A stretch of DNA of 64,000 bases from CALKAL01 sp051846895 (GCA_051846895.1 JBPYCQ010000011.1:1-64000); one strand, 5' to 3'; positions 52,612-61,974 are shown, counted from the first letter of the stretch. A program made the numbers and translations. Notes: generated by a model not told the origin, from the letters alone.

Positions 52612-53178
52612 TCATTTGAATTCCGAACTAGAAATCGTTCTAATCAATTTACAGAAATACTCCCATTCAGCCGGAAGTTTGTTGTTTCCACTTCTTTTTA
52701 AGTTACGCTTTTCACGGATGATTTCAACTTCCCATTGTGTACCATCTAGCACGTTTGGTTCTTCATATCTTCTTTTCCAATTTAGTAAGTCAATCACTTT
52801 TAATCCATTGATGAACGTTGTTATATCTTTATCTGACAATTCTTTTTCAACTGAATCACCGTCTAAGCTATATTTCCATATAAGATTCTTATCTTGGAAA
52901 TGAATCATCACGTCATAATACCCTTCAAAATATCCCCCAACGGATGCTCCCAGACCAATCATTTCATTGTATGCTGCATCAATCGCTTCATCTGCTGTCC
53001 ACTTTTCACCGCATTTATTACAATGATATTGAGGACTGTCTTCAGAGATTACGCATCCACCTAATTTGATTTTACCTTCTTCCTGCTCTTTGAATGCCTC
53101 TGCTGTCGGGTAACCATATATTATTCTTGCCACATCAAGTGACCCGCAAGTAAAACACTTTTTATAACGAATTGTCAT
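52612..53178 (-). CDS. Hypothetical zinc-ribbon protein
   Basis: The 188-residue protein has two Cys pairs, CFTCG (about residue 8) and CNKCG (about 53), separated by a helix. These probably bind zinc. The C-terminal 120 residues form an alpha/beta region, FEGYYDVMIHFQDKNLIWKYS, of unknown family. ATG at 53178 has only a weak ribosome site (GATGAG). Lone gene in an accessory stretch. Confidence 0.7.
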   Translation of the reverse strand: MTIRYKKCFTCGSLDVARIIYGYPTAEAFKEQEEGKIKLGGCVISEDSPQYHCNKCGEKWTADEAIDAAYNEMIGLGASVGGYFEGYYDVMIHFQDKNLIWKYSLDGDSVEKELSDKDITTFINGLKVIDLLNWKRRYEEPNVLDGTQWEVEIIREKRNLKRSGNNKLPAEWEYFCKLIRTISSSEFK

Positions 53179-53223
53179 TGTCTCATCTACTCATTTCCAA
53201 TTTCATAATTCTCTCTTCATAAA

Positions 53224-53400
53224 CTATGAATCATTCATTATTTTCTGAAGTGGATCTTCAATAGCACTTTTAAATTTAATCATGGATCAGTTAAAAATTG
53301 AATCATTTCAGTCCAATGCTCTTCATTAAAAATACTTGTTCATTTTCTGTAAAAGATTTGTCCAAAAATATATCCTAGTATTATACCTGGCCTGATTTTG
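53224..53400 (-). pseudogene. Possible decayed small membrane-protein gene
   Basis: Within the otherwise gene-free 53179-53673, the - strand reads as coding-like pieces in shifting frames. PGIILGYIFGQIFYRK lies near 53390, NEEHWTEMIQFLTDP at about 53283-53326, and MIKFKSAIEDPLQKIMNDS ends at a stop at 53224. Stops and frame changes separate the pieces. Amino-acid composition looks natural, but no family is recognised. Confidence 0.3.
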
Positions 53401-53604
53401 TTCTTTTATTTTACTTCTACTTGTTTCTTATTAATGGGTTAAAAAAAGAAAAACATTGCAAATCATTTTCTTTCTCTTCGGTGTAATCGATTCTACTCCT
53501 ATTGTTTAATACGGTTAAGAAACGAGATACGTTTCACGAAGTTTATTATAAATTAAATGCTATTACAGAACAAAATTGCTAAGCTCAGAATTTAATATTA
53601 ACTC

Positions 53605-53659
53605 TTTACAACGACTATCGCACCGTGATATACTCTATGTATCACGACGCGATATATCG
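53605..53659 (+). promoter_or_regulatory. Promoter and operator of the padR-like operon
   Basis: TTTACA (53605-53610) and TATACT (53629-53634) are 18 bases apart. Arms GTGATA (53625-53630) and TATCAC (53640-53645) form an inverted repeat over the -10 box. The palindrome CGATATATCG (53650-53659) follows. This arrangement fits autorepression by the PadR protein. Confidence 0.6.
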
Positions 53660-53673
53660 AGGTGAATAATAAA

Positions 53674-54000
53674 TTGGATCATGAAAAATTAATGAAAAAA
53701 TACACACCTATGACCGAAACGGCCTTTTACATTTTGCTATCGTTCATGCATAAACGGCATGGCTATGAAGTCATACAACATGTTGCTGAACTGACGAACG
53801 GTCGTATCAAGCTTGGTGCAGGCACGATGTATGGCACAATTACAAAAATGCAAAAAGACGAACTCATTCAGTATTTACACGAAGATGAAAAGCGGAAATT
53901 TTACCAAATTACCGCTTTAGGCAAGGCTATTTTGAAGGCAGAAACATTGCGGATTAAAGAACTTTATCATAATCTGGAGGGATTATCGTGGGAAAACTAA
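53674..54000 (+). CDS. PadR family transcriptional regulator
   Basis: The 108-residue winged-helix regulator has TETAFYILLSFMHKRHGYEVIQHV (helices 1-2), LGAGTMYGTITKMQKDELIQ (recognition helix region) and a wing KRKFYQITALGKAIL. TTG 53674 has GAGGTG nine bases upstream; GTG 53662 lies within that ribosome site. The DUF2812 gene overlaps its end, a standard PadR-partner arrangement. Confidence 0.92.
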   Translation: MDHEKLMKKYTPMTETAFYILLSFMHKRHGYEVIQHVAELTNGRIKLGAGTMYGTITKMQKDELIQYLHEDEKRKFYQITALGKAILKAETLRIKELYHNLEGLSWEN

Positions 54001-54539
54001 TCAAAAAGTTTCGTTTTATAACAGTGGATAACTTCGAAAAGGAAGAACACTATTTCAAAGAGATGTCTGAAAAAGGGTTCCATATTGAAGCGTACGGTTT
54101 CCCATTTTATAAATTTCGCAAAGGAACGCCGCAAAGCTTTATGTATCAAACTGATTTTCAGAAACTAGTAGGCAATGAGAAGGATAGCTATTTGCAATTA
54201 TTTTCGGATGATGGTTGGGAATTCGTGATGGAGTACCCTGGCGTTCACGGGACGTGGTATTATTTCCGCAAGCCAGCAACAGGTCAAGACAGTACGAAAA
54301 TTTTCACCGATAACAGCTCAAAAATTGACCTTTATCGAAAAGTTCGGAAAAACTGGTTCTTTTTCTTTTTGATCATGACACCAGCCATGCTTATCCCTTC
54401 CTTGCTTACGAGTTACTGGACGGAGTTTTGGACCTGGTCGACGATTGCCGTGTGGGCACTCGTTGCACTATTATATTTCAAAATGACGATTAATCTTACG
54501 TATAAAATCAAACAACTAACACATTCGCAAACAGATTAA
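53988..54539 (+). CDS. DUF2812 family membrane protein
   Basis: The 183-residue protein has an N-terminal soluble DUF2812 domain (KFRFITVDNFEKEEHYFKEMSEKGFHIEAYGFPFYKFRKG). Two C-terminal membrane helices follow (about residues 122-142 and 150-166). GTG at 53988 has GGAGGG upstream and overlaps the padR-like stop. DUF2812 proteins regularly accompany PadR regulators; their role, perhaps sensing membrane stress, is not established. Confidence 0.9.
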   Translation: MGKLIKKFRFITVDNFEKEEHYFKEMSEKGFHIEAYGFPFYKFRKGTPQSFMYQTDFQKLVGNEKDSYLQLFSDDGWEFVMEYPGVHGTWYYFRKPATGQDSTKIFTDNSSKIDLYRKVRKNWFFFFLIMTPAMLIPSLLTSYWTEFWTWSTIAVWALVALLYFKMTINLTYKIKQLTHSQTD

Positions 54540-54540
54540 T

Positions 54541-54750
54541 TCATTTTTGATACGAACCCTCGATCAACAATTGATCGAGGGCTTTTTTATGGGAAAGGAC
54601 GGAAGACTGCATTTCTATCACCTGGTGCCATATGTAGGCCACCGTCTGCTCTTTGTCCATTCCCGTTAGGTGGTACTGCATGCCTATCCGCTGTGCAATC
54701 GCCTCATATTTTTTCATCCTAAGTGTTCTAGGATCGTCGTCTGTCCTCAT
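54541..54750 (-). CDS. Small hypothetical protein downstream of rlmCD
   Basis: The 69-residue frame MRTDDDPRTLRMKKYEAIAQ has a helical, balanced composition. It starts 14 bases after the rlmCD stop. The ribosome site is poor for both ATG 54750 and ATG 54717. Its last codons overlap the + strand terminator at 54557-54588. It may be a real operon gene or chance. Confidence 0.4.
   Translation of the reverse strand: MRTDDDPRTLRMKKYEAIAQRIGMQYHLTGMDKEQTVAYIWHQVIEMQSSVLSHKKALDQLLIEGSYQK
54557..54588 (+). terminator. Terminator of the padR-DUF2812 operon
   Basis: CCCTCGATCAA (54557-54567) and TTGATCGAGGG (54571-54581) form a perfect 11-bp stem with a 3-base loop and T-run. Confidence 0.9.
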
Positions 54751-54763
54751 CTAATAAATACTT

Positions 54764-56143
54764 TCATTCATCCTTTCTAGACATCAAAGCCACACACTCA
54801 ACATGACTACTCTGCGGAAACATATCAACTGGCTGAATCTCTTTTGTCTCGTATCCACCATCAGCTAATATTTTTAAATCTCGAGCAAGGGTTGATGGGT
54901 TACAGGATACATAAACAATCCGCTTCGGCTCCATCTCAATCATTGCTTGTAATAATGACTCATCACACCCTTTACGTGGCGGATCGACAACGATTACATC
55001 AGGCCTTAAGCCTTGTGCTTTCCACCATGGCATAACCTTCTCTGCCTCACCTACATAAAATTCAGCATTCGTGATGCCATTCCGTTTGGCATTATCTTTA
55101 GCATTGTCAACGGCTTGTGGCACAACCTCAACACCGTATACCTTTTTCGCGTGTTGGGCTAAAAATAATGAGATACTTCCAATCCCACAATAGGCATCAA
55201 TCACAGTTTCTTGACCGGACAACTGAGCATATTTTAAGGCCTGTTCGTATAAAAGTTCTGTCTGTTCTGGATTCACTTGGAAAAAGGAATGGGCTGATAT
55301 TTCGAATTCTAAATCACCAATTTTATCAATAATCACTTCTTTTCCCCAAATAACTTTTGAATTGCGCCCCATTATGACGTTAGTTCTTTTCGGATTTACA
55401 TTATGAACAATGCCAACAATATTTGAGTCAAGTGCACGAATACGTTCTATTAGCTCTTTCTTTTTCGGTAAGTCCTTCGTGTTAGTTACAATGACAACCA
55501 TGATTTCACTCGTGTGATAGCCTGCACGGACAACGATATGTCTAATGACACCACGGTGCTTAACCTCATCATATGGCTCTATTCCAAGATCCTCAATAAT
55601 GCCTCTCATTTCACGCAAAATATGATCATTCGCTTTATTTTGTACTGGGCAAGTATCCATTTCAATAATATGGTGGCTTCTCTTTTGATAAAAACCGGTT
55701 AATACTCTCCCATCTTTCATTGCGACAGGCATTTGAGCTTTATTACGATAACTCCACGGTTCTTTCATGCCTATCGTAGGATGAACGGGTACACCCGGCA
55801 TATGAGCGATTTTTCTCATGACATCTTGAACTTGTTTCTGCTTCATATTAAGCTGCAACTCATACGTCATATGTTGTATTTGACATCCGCCACATTGATA
55901 AAAGACGTCACAAGGTGGCTCAACACGCTGCTCACTTGTTTCATGAAGCTCAATCAGCCGGCCAAAAGCTAAGTTTTTCTTCACTTTAACTATTTTCACT
56001 TTCGCTTTTTCACCTGGTAAGCCGTACGGAACGAAGATTGGGAAACCATCAATCTTCCCAACTCCTTCTCCCTCATGGGTCAAATCCGAAAAAGTAAGAT
56101 TAACATATTCATTTTTCTTCACAGGTGCTGTATCTTTTGCCAT
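54764..56143 (-). CDS. rlmCD: 23S rRNA (uracil-5-)-methyltransferase RlmCD/RumA type
   Basis: The 459-residue enzyme methylates uracils in 23S rRNA with S-adenosylmethionine (U747 and U1939 by B. subtilis YefA/RlmCD). An N-terminal TRAM domain (about 10-70) precedes a 4Fe-4S Cys cluster (PPCDVFYQCGGCQIQHM). The SAM-binding core has FFQVNPEQTE, DAYCGIGSISLFLA, VDPPRKGCDE and the catalytic Cys in VSCNPSTLARDL. ATG 56143 follows AAGGCGG. In B. subtilis this gene also lies near gat and dgk; here a symporter gene intervenes. Confidence 0.96.
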   Translation of the reverse strand: MAKDTAPVKKNEYVNLTFSDLTHEGEGVGKIDGFPIFVPYGLPGEKAKVKIVKVKKNLAFGRLIELHETSEQRVEPPCDVFYQCGGCQIQHMTYELQLNMKQKQVQDVMRKIAHMPGVPVHPTIGMKEPWSYRNKAQMPVAMKDGRVLTGFYQKRSHHIIEMDTCPVQNKANDHILREMRGIIEDLGIEPYDEVKHRGVIRHIVVRAGYHTSEIMVVIVTNTKDLPKKKELIERIRALDSNIVGIVHNVNPKRTNVIMGRNSKVIWGKEVIIDKIGDLEFEISAHSFFQVNPEQTELLYEQALKYAQLSGQETVIDAYCGIGSISLFLAQHAKKVYGVEVVPQAVDNAKDNAKRNGITNAEFYVGEAEKVMPWWKAQGLRPDVIVVDPPRKGCDESLLQAMIEMEPKRIVYVSCNPSTLARDLKILADGGYETKEIQPVDMFPQSSHVECVALMSRKDE

Positions 56144-56349
56144 ATTAAAACCGCCTTATTTTCTAGTCTTTAACTATTATAAGCCAAATGACGGGTTTTC
56201 ATAAAGTAATTGATTAATGGTTTTTAGTTACTACTATGGTTAAAATTTTCATTATAAAAATCATATAATTCGGATTTTGATTTTAAGTTTTGTACACTTT
56301 TAAGTGTAGGATAATAGTTATCACTTTAGAGGGAAGTAGGAATTTTAGT

Positions 56350-57570
56350 ATGAATTTATGGAAAATGTATCGTGACACATCTCTTGTTATTAAAATGTCA
56401 GTTGGCTTTTTATTAGGCCTTCTCGTTGCACTCATTTTCAGAGAAAGCGCTGAACTATTAAACCCGCTTGGCACGTTGTTGATCCGTCTGTTAAGTTTAA
56501 TCGCCATTCCCGTTATTTTTTTAACAGTGGTGCTGGCCGTTAATAAAATGAACATCAGTCTGACGGGTAAGTTGGGTGGAAAATTGTTTCTTTATTATAC
56601 AGTCACAACAGCTGCTGCGGTATTAATCGGGGTTTCGTTAGCACTTTGGTTTAATCCAGGGAAAAACATCTCATTACCGAACACCTCTGTCGATCAACCA
56701 GAAATTCCACATATATCCGATATATTATTGCAAATCGTTCCTGAAAATATATTTGTTGCGTTTTCTGCTGGCGATTTAATGTCAATCTTATTCCTTGCTG
56801 TGGTGATAGGTATGGCAATATCGACGATGATTTTTGCGCAAGATGAAAACATGCAGAAATACGGGAAGGTACTCGACAGTTTTTTCACCGCGTTAAATGA
56901 AATGTTTTATAAAATATTAAACGGTATTTTGCTTTATGCGCCGATTGGAGTATTTGCGATTAGTGCGTCTACTTTTGGAATACAAGGTTGGGAGACATTA
57001 AAATCATTACTCACATTTACGGCCGTATTTTATCTAGGACTAATTATTTTATGGGCAGTTGTTTATACAGGATTTTTGAAGTTATCTGGACATTCCTTAA
57101 AACACTTTTTTACAAAAACAAAAGAAGCTTATACGACAGCATTCTTCACATCAAGTAGTATTGCATCGTTACCTGTGGCCATTGATGCTGCTAAGAAAGC
57201 TGGTATTTCGGAAAGGACTGCCAATTTCTCTCTTCCGCTAGGGGCTATTTTCAATTCTGACGGTGGAGCGCTTCGTATGGGTGTGTCACTTGTGTTTGCC
57301 GCAAATATTACTGAGCTTAATCTGTCATGGATGGATTTTATCATTATCGTCTTGATTGGTACGTTATTGTCTATTGGAACAGCAGGTGTACCAGCAGCAG
57401 GTTTAGTTACATTGTCCGTTGTTTTGAGTCTGTTTGGCCTTCCATTGGAGATCGTTGCGCTTATTGCAGGAGTTGATGCGATTATTGGAATGGGTGGAAC
57501 AGCTTCCAATGTTGTTGGTGATATTGTTGGGGCGGCTGTAATTGATCGTAAAGAACAGGCACAAACTTAA
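56350..57570 (+). CDS. Dicarboxylate/amino acid:cation symporter (DAACS)
   Basis: The 406-residue transporter belongs to the GltP/GltT/DctA family. Key motifs are the helical hairpin TSSSIASLPVAI (serine-rich HP1), SLPLGAIFNSDGGALRMG and GTAGVPAAGLVTLSVVL (HP2), then IAGVDAIIGMGGTASNVVGD. In the usual NMDGT motif this protein has NSDGG, so the substrate may differ from glutamate. ATG 56350 has AGGA nine bases upstream. It is inserted, on the opposite strand, between rlmCD and dgkB. Confidence 0.9.
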   Translation: MNLWKMYRDTSLVIKMSVGFLLGLLVALIFRESAELLNPLGTLLIRLLSLIAIPVIFLTVVLAVNKMNISLTGKLGGKLFLYYTVTTAAAVLIGVSLALWFNPGKNISLPNTSVDQPEIPHISDILLQIVPENIFVAFSAGDLMSILFLAVVIGMAISTMIFAQDENMQKYGKVLDSFFTALNEMFYKILNGILLYAPIGVFAISASTFGIQGWETLKSLLTFTAVFYLGLIILWAVVYTGFLKLSGHSLKHFFTKTKEAYTTAFFTSSSIASLPVAIDAAKKAGISERTANFSLPLGAIFNSDGGALRMGVSLVFAANITELNLSWMDFIIIVLIGTLLSIGTAGVPAAGLVTLSVVLSLFGLPLEIVALIAGVDAIIGMGGTASNVVGDIVGAAVIDRKEQAQT

Positions 57571-57626
57571 ATGTTTACATCAAGAATATGACTTCTTGCA
57601 CTATTGGTAAGTGGTTCAGTATTCAA

Positions 57627-57681
57627 TTAATTAAGCTTGAGAGACAACTACTAAGACAGGATTTCTCAAGCTTAATTAATG
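57627..57681. repeat. 17-bp perfect inverted repeat
   Basis: The arms at 57627-57643 and 57665-57681 are perfect 17-bp complements around a 21-base centre. No T-run follows, so it is a weak terminator candidate. It might be the footprint of a small mobile element, or a hairpin closing the symporter transcript. Confidence 0.6.
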
Positions 57682-57695
57682 TTGCTTAACTTCAC

Positions 57696-57726
57696 CAAAA
57701 AAAGAGGCCATTATCTGACCTCTTAA
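57696..57726 (-). terminator. Terminator after dgkB
   Basis: On the - strand AAGAGGTC and GGCCTCTT form a stem followed by TTTTT, overlapping the stop codon of dgkB. Confidence 0.8.
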
Positions 57727-58619
57727 TCGTCTTCTTCATCAGGAACGAAAAATTCAATATGTCTATGAAGCATCTCGAACGTTCCTGGGAGTTCACCGCC
57801 GTATTCCCCGTCTATATTTAAATGCATCGTATTTTCGGGGATAACTTTTATTTTTTTAGCATGTGTGTAGATCACATGCTCATCCATAATATGATTTCCA
57901 CGTAAAGCTTTATTTGCAGTAAAAATAAACTCTGCGATATTTGTTTTTTTCAAAATGAGTACATCAAAATAACCATCATCCAAAATTGCTTTCGGTGCTA
58001 ACCGTTCAAATCCACCGACTGAGTTCGTGTTTGCGACTAAAAACAACATGATTTCTTCATCTAATACTTCATCATCGTACTCAATTCTAGTTTTTACAGG
58101 GCGGATTGATGGTAGCATCTCAATTCCTTTTAAATAATATGCTAACTGACCTAAATGAGTCTTTAACTTACTTGGCACTTCATACGTTAATTCTGTTAAA
58201 CGCCCACCACCAGCTATATTTAAAAAGTGTTGATCATTAACCTTACCGATATCCAACTTTTTAGAAGTTCCATCAATAATGATATCCATCGCTTTTTTAA
58301 CATCTCTTGGGATACGAAGGGCACGAGCGAAGTCATTCGTTGTACCCATCGGTAGAATCCCTACTTTTGGGCGATAAATTTGTTCAGCAATGCCGTGGAT
58401 GACTTCATTTAAAGTACCGTCACCACCAGCTGCAACAATCATATCATATTCACGTTCACAAGCGAGTCTAGCAGCTTTCGTTGCATCATGTTCCCCTTTT
58501 GTCGCATGCGCCGATGCTTCAAAACCTGCCTGTTCTAAACGATCCAGCACGTCTGGTAAAGACTTCTTCATCAGTTCCTTACCAGAGGTTGGATTGTAAA
58601 TGACACGAGCGCGTTTCAT
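57723..58619 (-). CDS. dgkB: Diacylglycerol kinase DgkB
   Basis: The 298-residue soluble lipid kinase recycles diacylglycerol released by lipoteichoic acid synthesis. It has the catalytic-domain motifs VIYNPTSGK, AAGGDGTLNEVIHG (nucleotide site) and GILPMGTTNDFARAL, and a C-terminal NIDGEYGGELP. ATG 58619 has GAAGGTGA upstream. It follows gatB on the same strand, the order known in other bacilli. Confidence 0.95.
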   Translation of the reverse strand: MKRARVIYNPTSGKELMKKSLPDVLDRLEQAGFEASAHATKGEHDATKAARLACEREYDMIVAAGGDGTLNEVIHGIAEQIYRPKVGILPMGTTNDFARALRIPRDVKKAMDIIIDGTSKKLDIGKVNDQHFLNIAGGGRLTELTYEVPSKLKTHLGQLAYYLKGIEMLPSIRPVKTRIEYDDEVLDEEIMLFLVANTNSVGGFERLAPKAILDDGYFDVLILKKTNIAEFIFTANKALRGNHIMDEHVIYTHAKKIKVIPENTMHLNIDGEYGGELPGTFEMLHRHIEFFVPDEEDD

Positions 58620-58692
58620 ATTCTCACCTTCAGTCAGTTTCTCCCTATTCTCTTTTCAAAGGGTTAATTTGTCTAATCTAGTTTAACGCAAA

Positions 58693-60123
58693 TTAACGTT
58701 TATCCATTTCTTCTTTTAATATTTTATTAACCATTGGTGGGTTCGCTTGACCTTTTGTTTTCTTCATCACTTGTCCCACTAAAAATCCTAATGCACGGTC
58801 TTTTCCGTTTTTATAATCAACGATTGATTGTTCATTATCGTCAAGGATGGCAGTAATGATTTCGCGTAACTGGTTTTCGTCTGAGATTTGAACTAAACCT
58901 TTTTCTTTAACAATTTTTTCTGGATCTCCACCTTTTTCTAATAACTCAACGATGACTTTTTTCGCAAGCTTAGAAGATAAGGTACCCTTTTCAATTAATT
59001 CAATCATTTTTGCTAAAGCTTGTGGGGTCACTTTTAATTCAGAAAGCTCTTTATAATGTTTGTTCATATATCCTGAAATATCACCCATAAGCCAGTTCGT
59101 TGTTAATTTAGGATCTGCCCCGTTTCTAATCGTCTCTTCAAAAAAGTCGGACATCTCCTTAGTTGCTGTTAATACTCGAGCATCATATTCATCCAATCCT
59201 AGCTCTTCAATATAGCGCTTGCGTCTAGCATCAGGAAGCTCTGGAATCGACTTACGAATTCTTTCTTTCCAAGCATCATCGATATGAAGTGGAACTAAGT
59301 CTGGTTCAGGGAAATAACGATAATCATCCGAACCTTCTTTAACACGCATCAAAATCGTTTCTTTTGTTTTTTCATCAAAACGTCGTGTTTCTTGTAAAAT
59401 TTCTCCACCTTGGCGTAAGACTTGCTCTTGGCGTTTTTGTTCAAATTCTAGGCCTTGGCGGACAAAGTTAAACGAGTTCAAGTTTTTAAGTTCTGCTTTA
59501 GTTCCGAATTCTTCTTGTCCAATCGGGCGTAGTGAGATATTAGCATCACAGCGAAGTGAGCCTTCTTGCATTTTTACATCAGAAACACCAGTAAATTGAA
59601 TAATATTTCTTAGCTTCTCTAAGTATGCATATGCTTCCTCAGGAGATCTCATGTCTGGTTCAGATACGATCTCAATGAGTGGAGATCCTTGACGATTAAA
59701 ATCCACAAGTGAATAACCATCTTCTCCGTGCATGAGCTTCCCAGCATCTTCTTCTAAATGAAGGCGAGTAATACCGATTCGTTTTGTTTCACCATTCACT
59801 TCAATCTCAATCCAGCCATTTTCTCCGATAGGCTTGTCAAATTGAGAGATTTGATAAGCTTTCGGGTTATCTGGATAGAAATAGTTTTTGCGGTCAAATT
59901 TTGTATCTGTAGCGATTTCACAATTTAGTGCCATCGCTGCTCGCATGGCAAAATTAACAGCTTCTTCATTTAATACAGGTAGAACACCTGGATAGCCAAG
60001 GTCGATTGGGTTCACATTCGTATTTGGTTCATCACCAAATGCATTCGGACTTGGACTAAATATTTTAGATTTTGTTTTTAATTCGACGTGCACTTCTAAT
60101 CCGATTATGGTCTCAAAATTCAT
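58693..60123 (-). CDS. gatB: Asp/Glu-tRNA amidotransferase subunit B
   Basis: GatB (476 residues) binds mischarged Glu-tRNA-Gln or Asp-tRNA-Asn and activates it with ATP. Motifs include IGLEVHVELKTKSKIFSPSPNAFG, NYFYPDNPKAYQISQFDKPIG, GSLRCDANISLRP and KNLNSFNF. A C-terminal YqeY-like tail domain ends QVMKKTKGQANPPMVNKIL. Its ATG overlaps the gatA stop by four bases. Confidence 0.98.
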   Translation of the reverse strand: MNFETIIGLEVHVELKTKSKIFSPSPNAFGDEPNTNVNPIDLGYPGVLPVLNEEAVNFAMRAAMALNCEIATDTKFDRKNYFYPDNPKAYQISQFDKPIGENGWIEIEVNGETKRIGITRLHLEEDAGKLMHGEDGYSLVDFNRQGSPLIEIVSEPDMRSPEEAYAYLEKLRNIIQFTGVSDVKMQEGSLRCDANISLRPIGQEEFGTKAELKNLNSFNFVRQGLEFEQKRQEQVLRQGGEILQETRRFDEKTKETILMRVKEGSDDYRYFPEPDLVPLHIDDAWKERIRKSIPELPDARRKRYIEELGLDEYDARVLTATKEMSDFFEETIRNGADPKLTTNWLMGDISGYMNKHYKELSELKVTPQALAKMIELIEKGTLSSKLAKKVIVELLEKGGDPEKIVKEKGLVQISDENQLREIITAILDDNEQSIVDYKNGKDRALGFLVGQVMKKTKGQANPPMVNKILKEEMDKR

Positions 60124-61598
60124 TGTTTGGCACCTCCGAGTTGTGGCTTTTCCTTATAATAGCCAGCCTGTTGCTCATAGGCGTGAGCGACACGGTATAC
60201 TGTGCTCTCATCAAAATGCTTTCCGATAATTTGCAGTCCAATTGGCATGCCGTTGTCTGGATGGAAGCCACATGGAACTGAAATTCCTGGGACACCAGCT
60301 AAGTTCACTGGGATAGTAATAATATCATTAGCATACATCGTTAGCGGGTCTTCAATTTTCTCGCCAACCTTAAAAGCAGTCGTTGGTGCTGTCGGACCGA
60401 TTACGACATCATATTTTTCAAAAATTTGATCGAAATCTTGTTTAATTAACGTGCGGACTTGTTGCGCTTTTTTATAATACGCATCATAGTAACCAGAACT
60501 TAATGCAAACGTTCCAAGCATAATCCGGCGTTTGACTTCATCTCCAAAGCCTTCGCTACGAGATAGATTAAACATCTCCAACATATCTTTCGCATTTTCA
60601 GAACGTTTCCCATAACGCACACCATCAAATCGAGCAAGGTTAGCTGATGCTTCTGATGACGAAATAATATAATAAGCTGCTACAGCATATTTTGAATGTG
60701 GCAAAGAAACTTCTTCCCATTCAGCTCCAAGTTCTTCTAAATCCTTTAACGCTTTGCGCACTGCTTTTTTAACTTCTTCATCTACGCCTTCACGGAAGTA
60801 TTCCTTTGGTACAGCAATTTTAAGCCCCTTAACATCTCCAGTTAATGCGTCAGTAAATTTAGGAACTTCAACGTCTGCGCTTGTTGAATCCATTTCATCC
60901 AAACCTGAAATCACTTCTAAAATTCGAGCATTATCTTCAACTGTACGTGTAAGTGGACCAATTTGATCTAATGATGAAGCGAATGCAACTAAGCCAAAAC
61001 GGGATACACGGCCATATGTAGGTTTCATTCCAACGACGCCACAATAAGATGCAGGTTGGCGGACAGATCCTCCTGTATCACTTCCTAATGAAAAAGGAAC
61101 TTGTCCTGCTGCAACTGCTGCGGCAGAGCCCCCGCTTGAACCACCTGGAACATAGTCTGTATTCCAAGGGTTTCTCGTAATTTTCATACTTGAATTTTCA
61201 GTTGAAGATCCCATCGCAAACTCATCCATATTAAGCTTACCGACATTAATGGCACCAGCTTTTTTCAACTTTTTAATGACCGTTGCATCATATAATGGAT
61301 CATCAAAATTCGATAACATTTGGCTAGCACAAGTCGTGCGAAGACCTTTAGTCACAATGTTATCCTTAATTCCAATTGGCATTCCGAAAAGAGGGGCTTC
61401 GTTTAAATCGATGTTACCTTCATCTAGCTTTTTAGCTTCTTCTCTTGCTTGTTCTTCATTTAATGTAATAAATGCTTGAACGTCTTTTTCCGTCTCATTA
61501 ATTCGTTTATAAGTTTCATCTATTAAATCAGATACAGTAATTTTTTTGTTATTTAATTGATCTTGTAGTTCTTTAATCGTTAAATCGAATAGTGACAT
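60120..61598 (-). CDS. gatA: Asp/Glu-tRNA amidotransferase subunit A
   Basis: GatA (492 residues) releases ammonia from glutamine for the GatB reaction. The amidase Ser-cisSer-Lys triad is visible: Lys in GIKDNIVTKG (about 79), Ser in PGGSSGGSAAAV (about 154) and Ser in GSDTGGSVRQPASYCG (about 178). ATG 61598 has AAGGAGG upstream. Second gene of gatCAB. Confidence 0.98.
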   Translation of the reverse strand: MSLFDLTIKELQDQLNNKKITVSDLIDETYKRINETEKDVQAFITLNEEQAREEAKKLDEGNIDLNEAPLFGMPIGIKDNIVTKGLRTTCASQMLSNFDDPLYDATVIKKLKKAGAINVGKLNMDEFAMGSSTENSSMKITRNPWNTDYVPGGSSGGSAAAVAAGQVPFSLGSDTGGSVRQPASYCGVVGMKPTYGRVSRFGLVAFASSLDQIGPLTRTVEDNARILEVISGLDEMDSTSADVEVPKFTDALTGDVKGLKIAVPKEYFREGVDEEVKKAVRKALKDLEELGAEWEEVSLPHSKYAVAAYYIISSSEASANLARFDGVRYGKRSENAKDMLEMFNLSRSEGFGDEVKRRIMLGTFALSSGYYDAYYKKAQQVRTLIKQDFDQIFEKYDVVIGPTAPTTAFKVGEKIEDPLTMYANDIITIPVNLAGVPGISVPCGFHPDNGMPIGLQIIGKHFDESTVYRVAHAYEQQAGYYKEKPQLGGAKQ

Positions 61599-61613
61599 AG
61601 CTTACTTTCCTCC

Positions 61614-61904
61614 TTATTCTAAGATTGAAGGCACTCGGAATTGACCATCCTTTTTGTCTGGTGCATTTTTTAATGCCTCTTCTTGAGAAATCCACTGTCT
61701 AGGCTCGTCCTTACGCAAAACATTTTTCATATCCAAGACGTGTGTTGTTGGCTCTATGTTTGATGTATCAAGCTCATTTAATTGCTCAGCGAAATCTATG
61801 ATGTCACTGATCTGCTCACTATACATCTCCGCTTCTTCATCCGTAATCGCAAGTCTTGCCAAGTTTGCGACGTGTTTTACTTGTTCTTTTGAAATTTTAG
61901 ACAT
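61614..61904 (-). CDS. gatC: Asp/Glu-tRNA amidotransferase subunit C
   Basis: GatC (96 residues) is the small belt-like subunit stabilising GatA-GatB. The pattern VKHVANLARLAITDEEAEMY...LNELDTSNIEPTTHVLDMKNVLRKDEP is canonical. ATG 61904 has GGAGGAGG-type site upstream. First gene of the operon. Confidence 0.97.
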   Translation of the reverse strand: MSKISKEQVKHVANLARLAITDEEAEMYSEQISDIIDFAEQLNELDTSNIEPTTHVLDMKNVLRKDEPRQWISQEEALKNAPDKKDGQFRVPSILE

Positions 61905-61944
61905 GATATCCTCCTCCGTACTTTTTCACTTTACAGTACTATCA

Positions 61945-61974
61945 ATCATAGCAAATTTTGAATGGTTGTGACAA
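61945..61974 (-). promoter_or_regulatory. Promoter of gatCAB
   Basis: TTGTCA (61969-61974) and TATGAT (61945-61950) are separated by 18 bases on the - strand, about 40 bases before the gatC start. The remaining gap 61975-62160 holds nothing recognisable. Confidence 0.7.
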
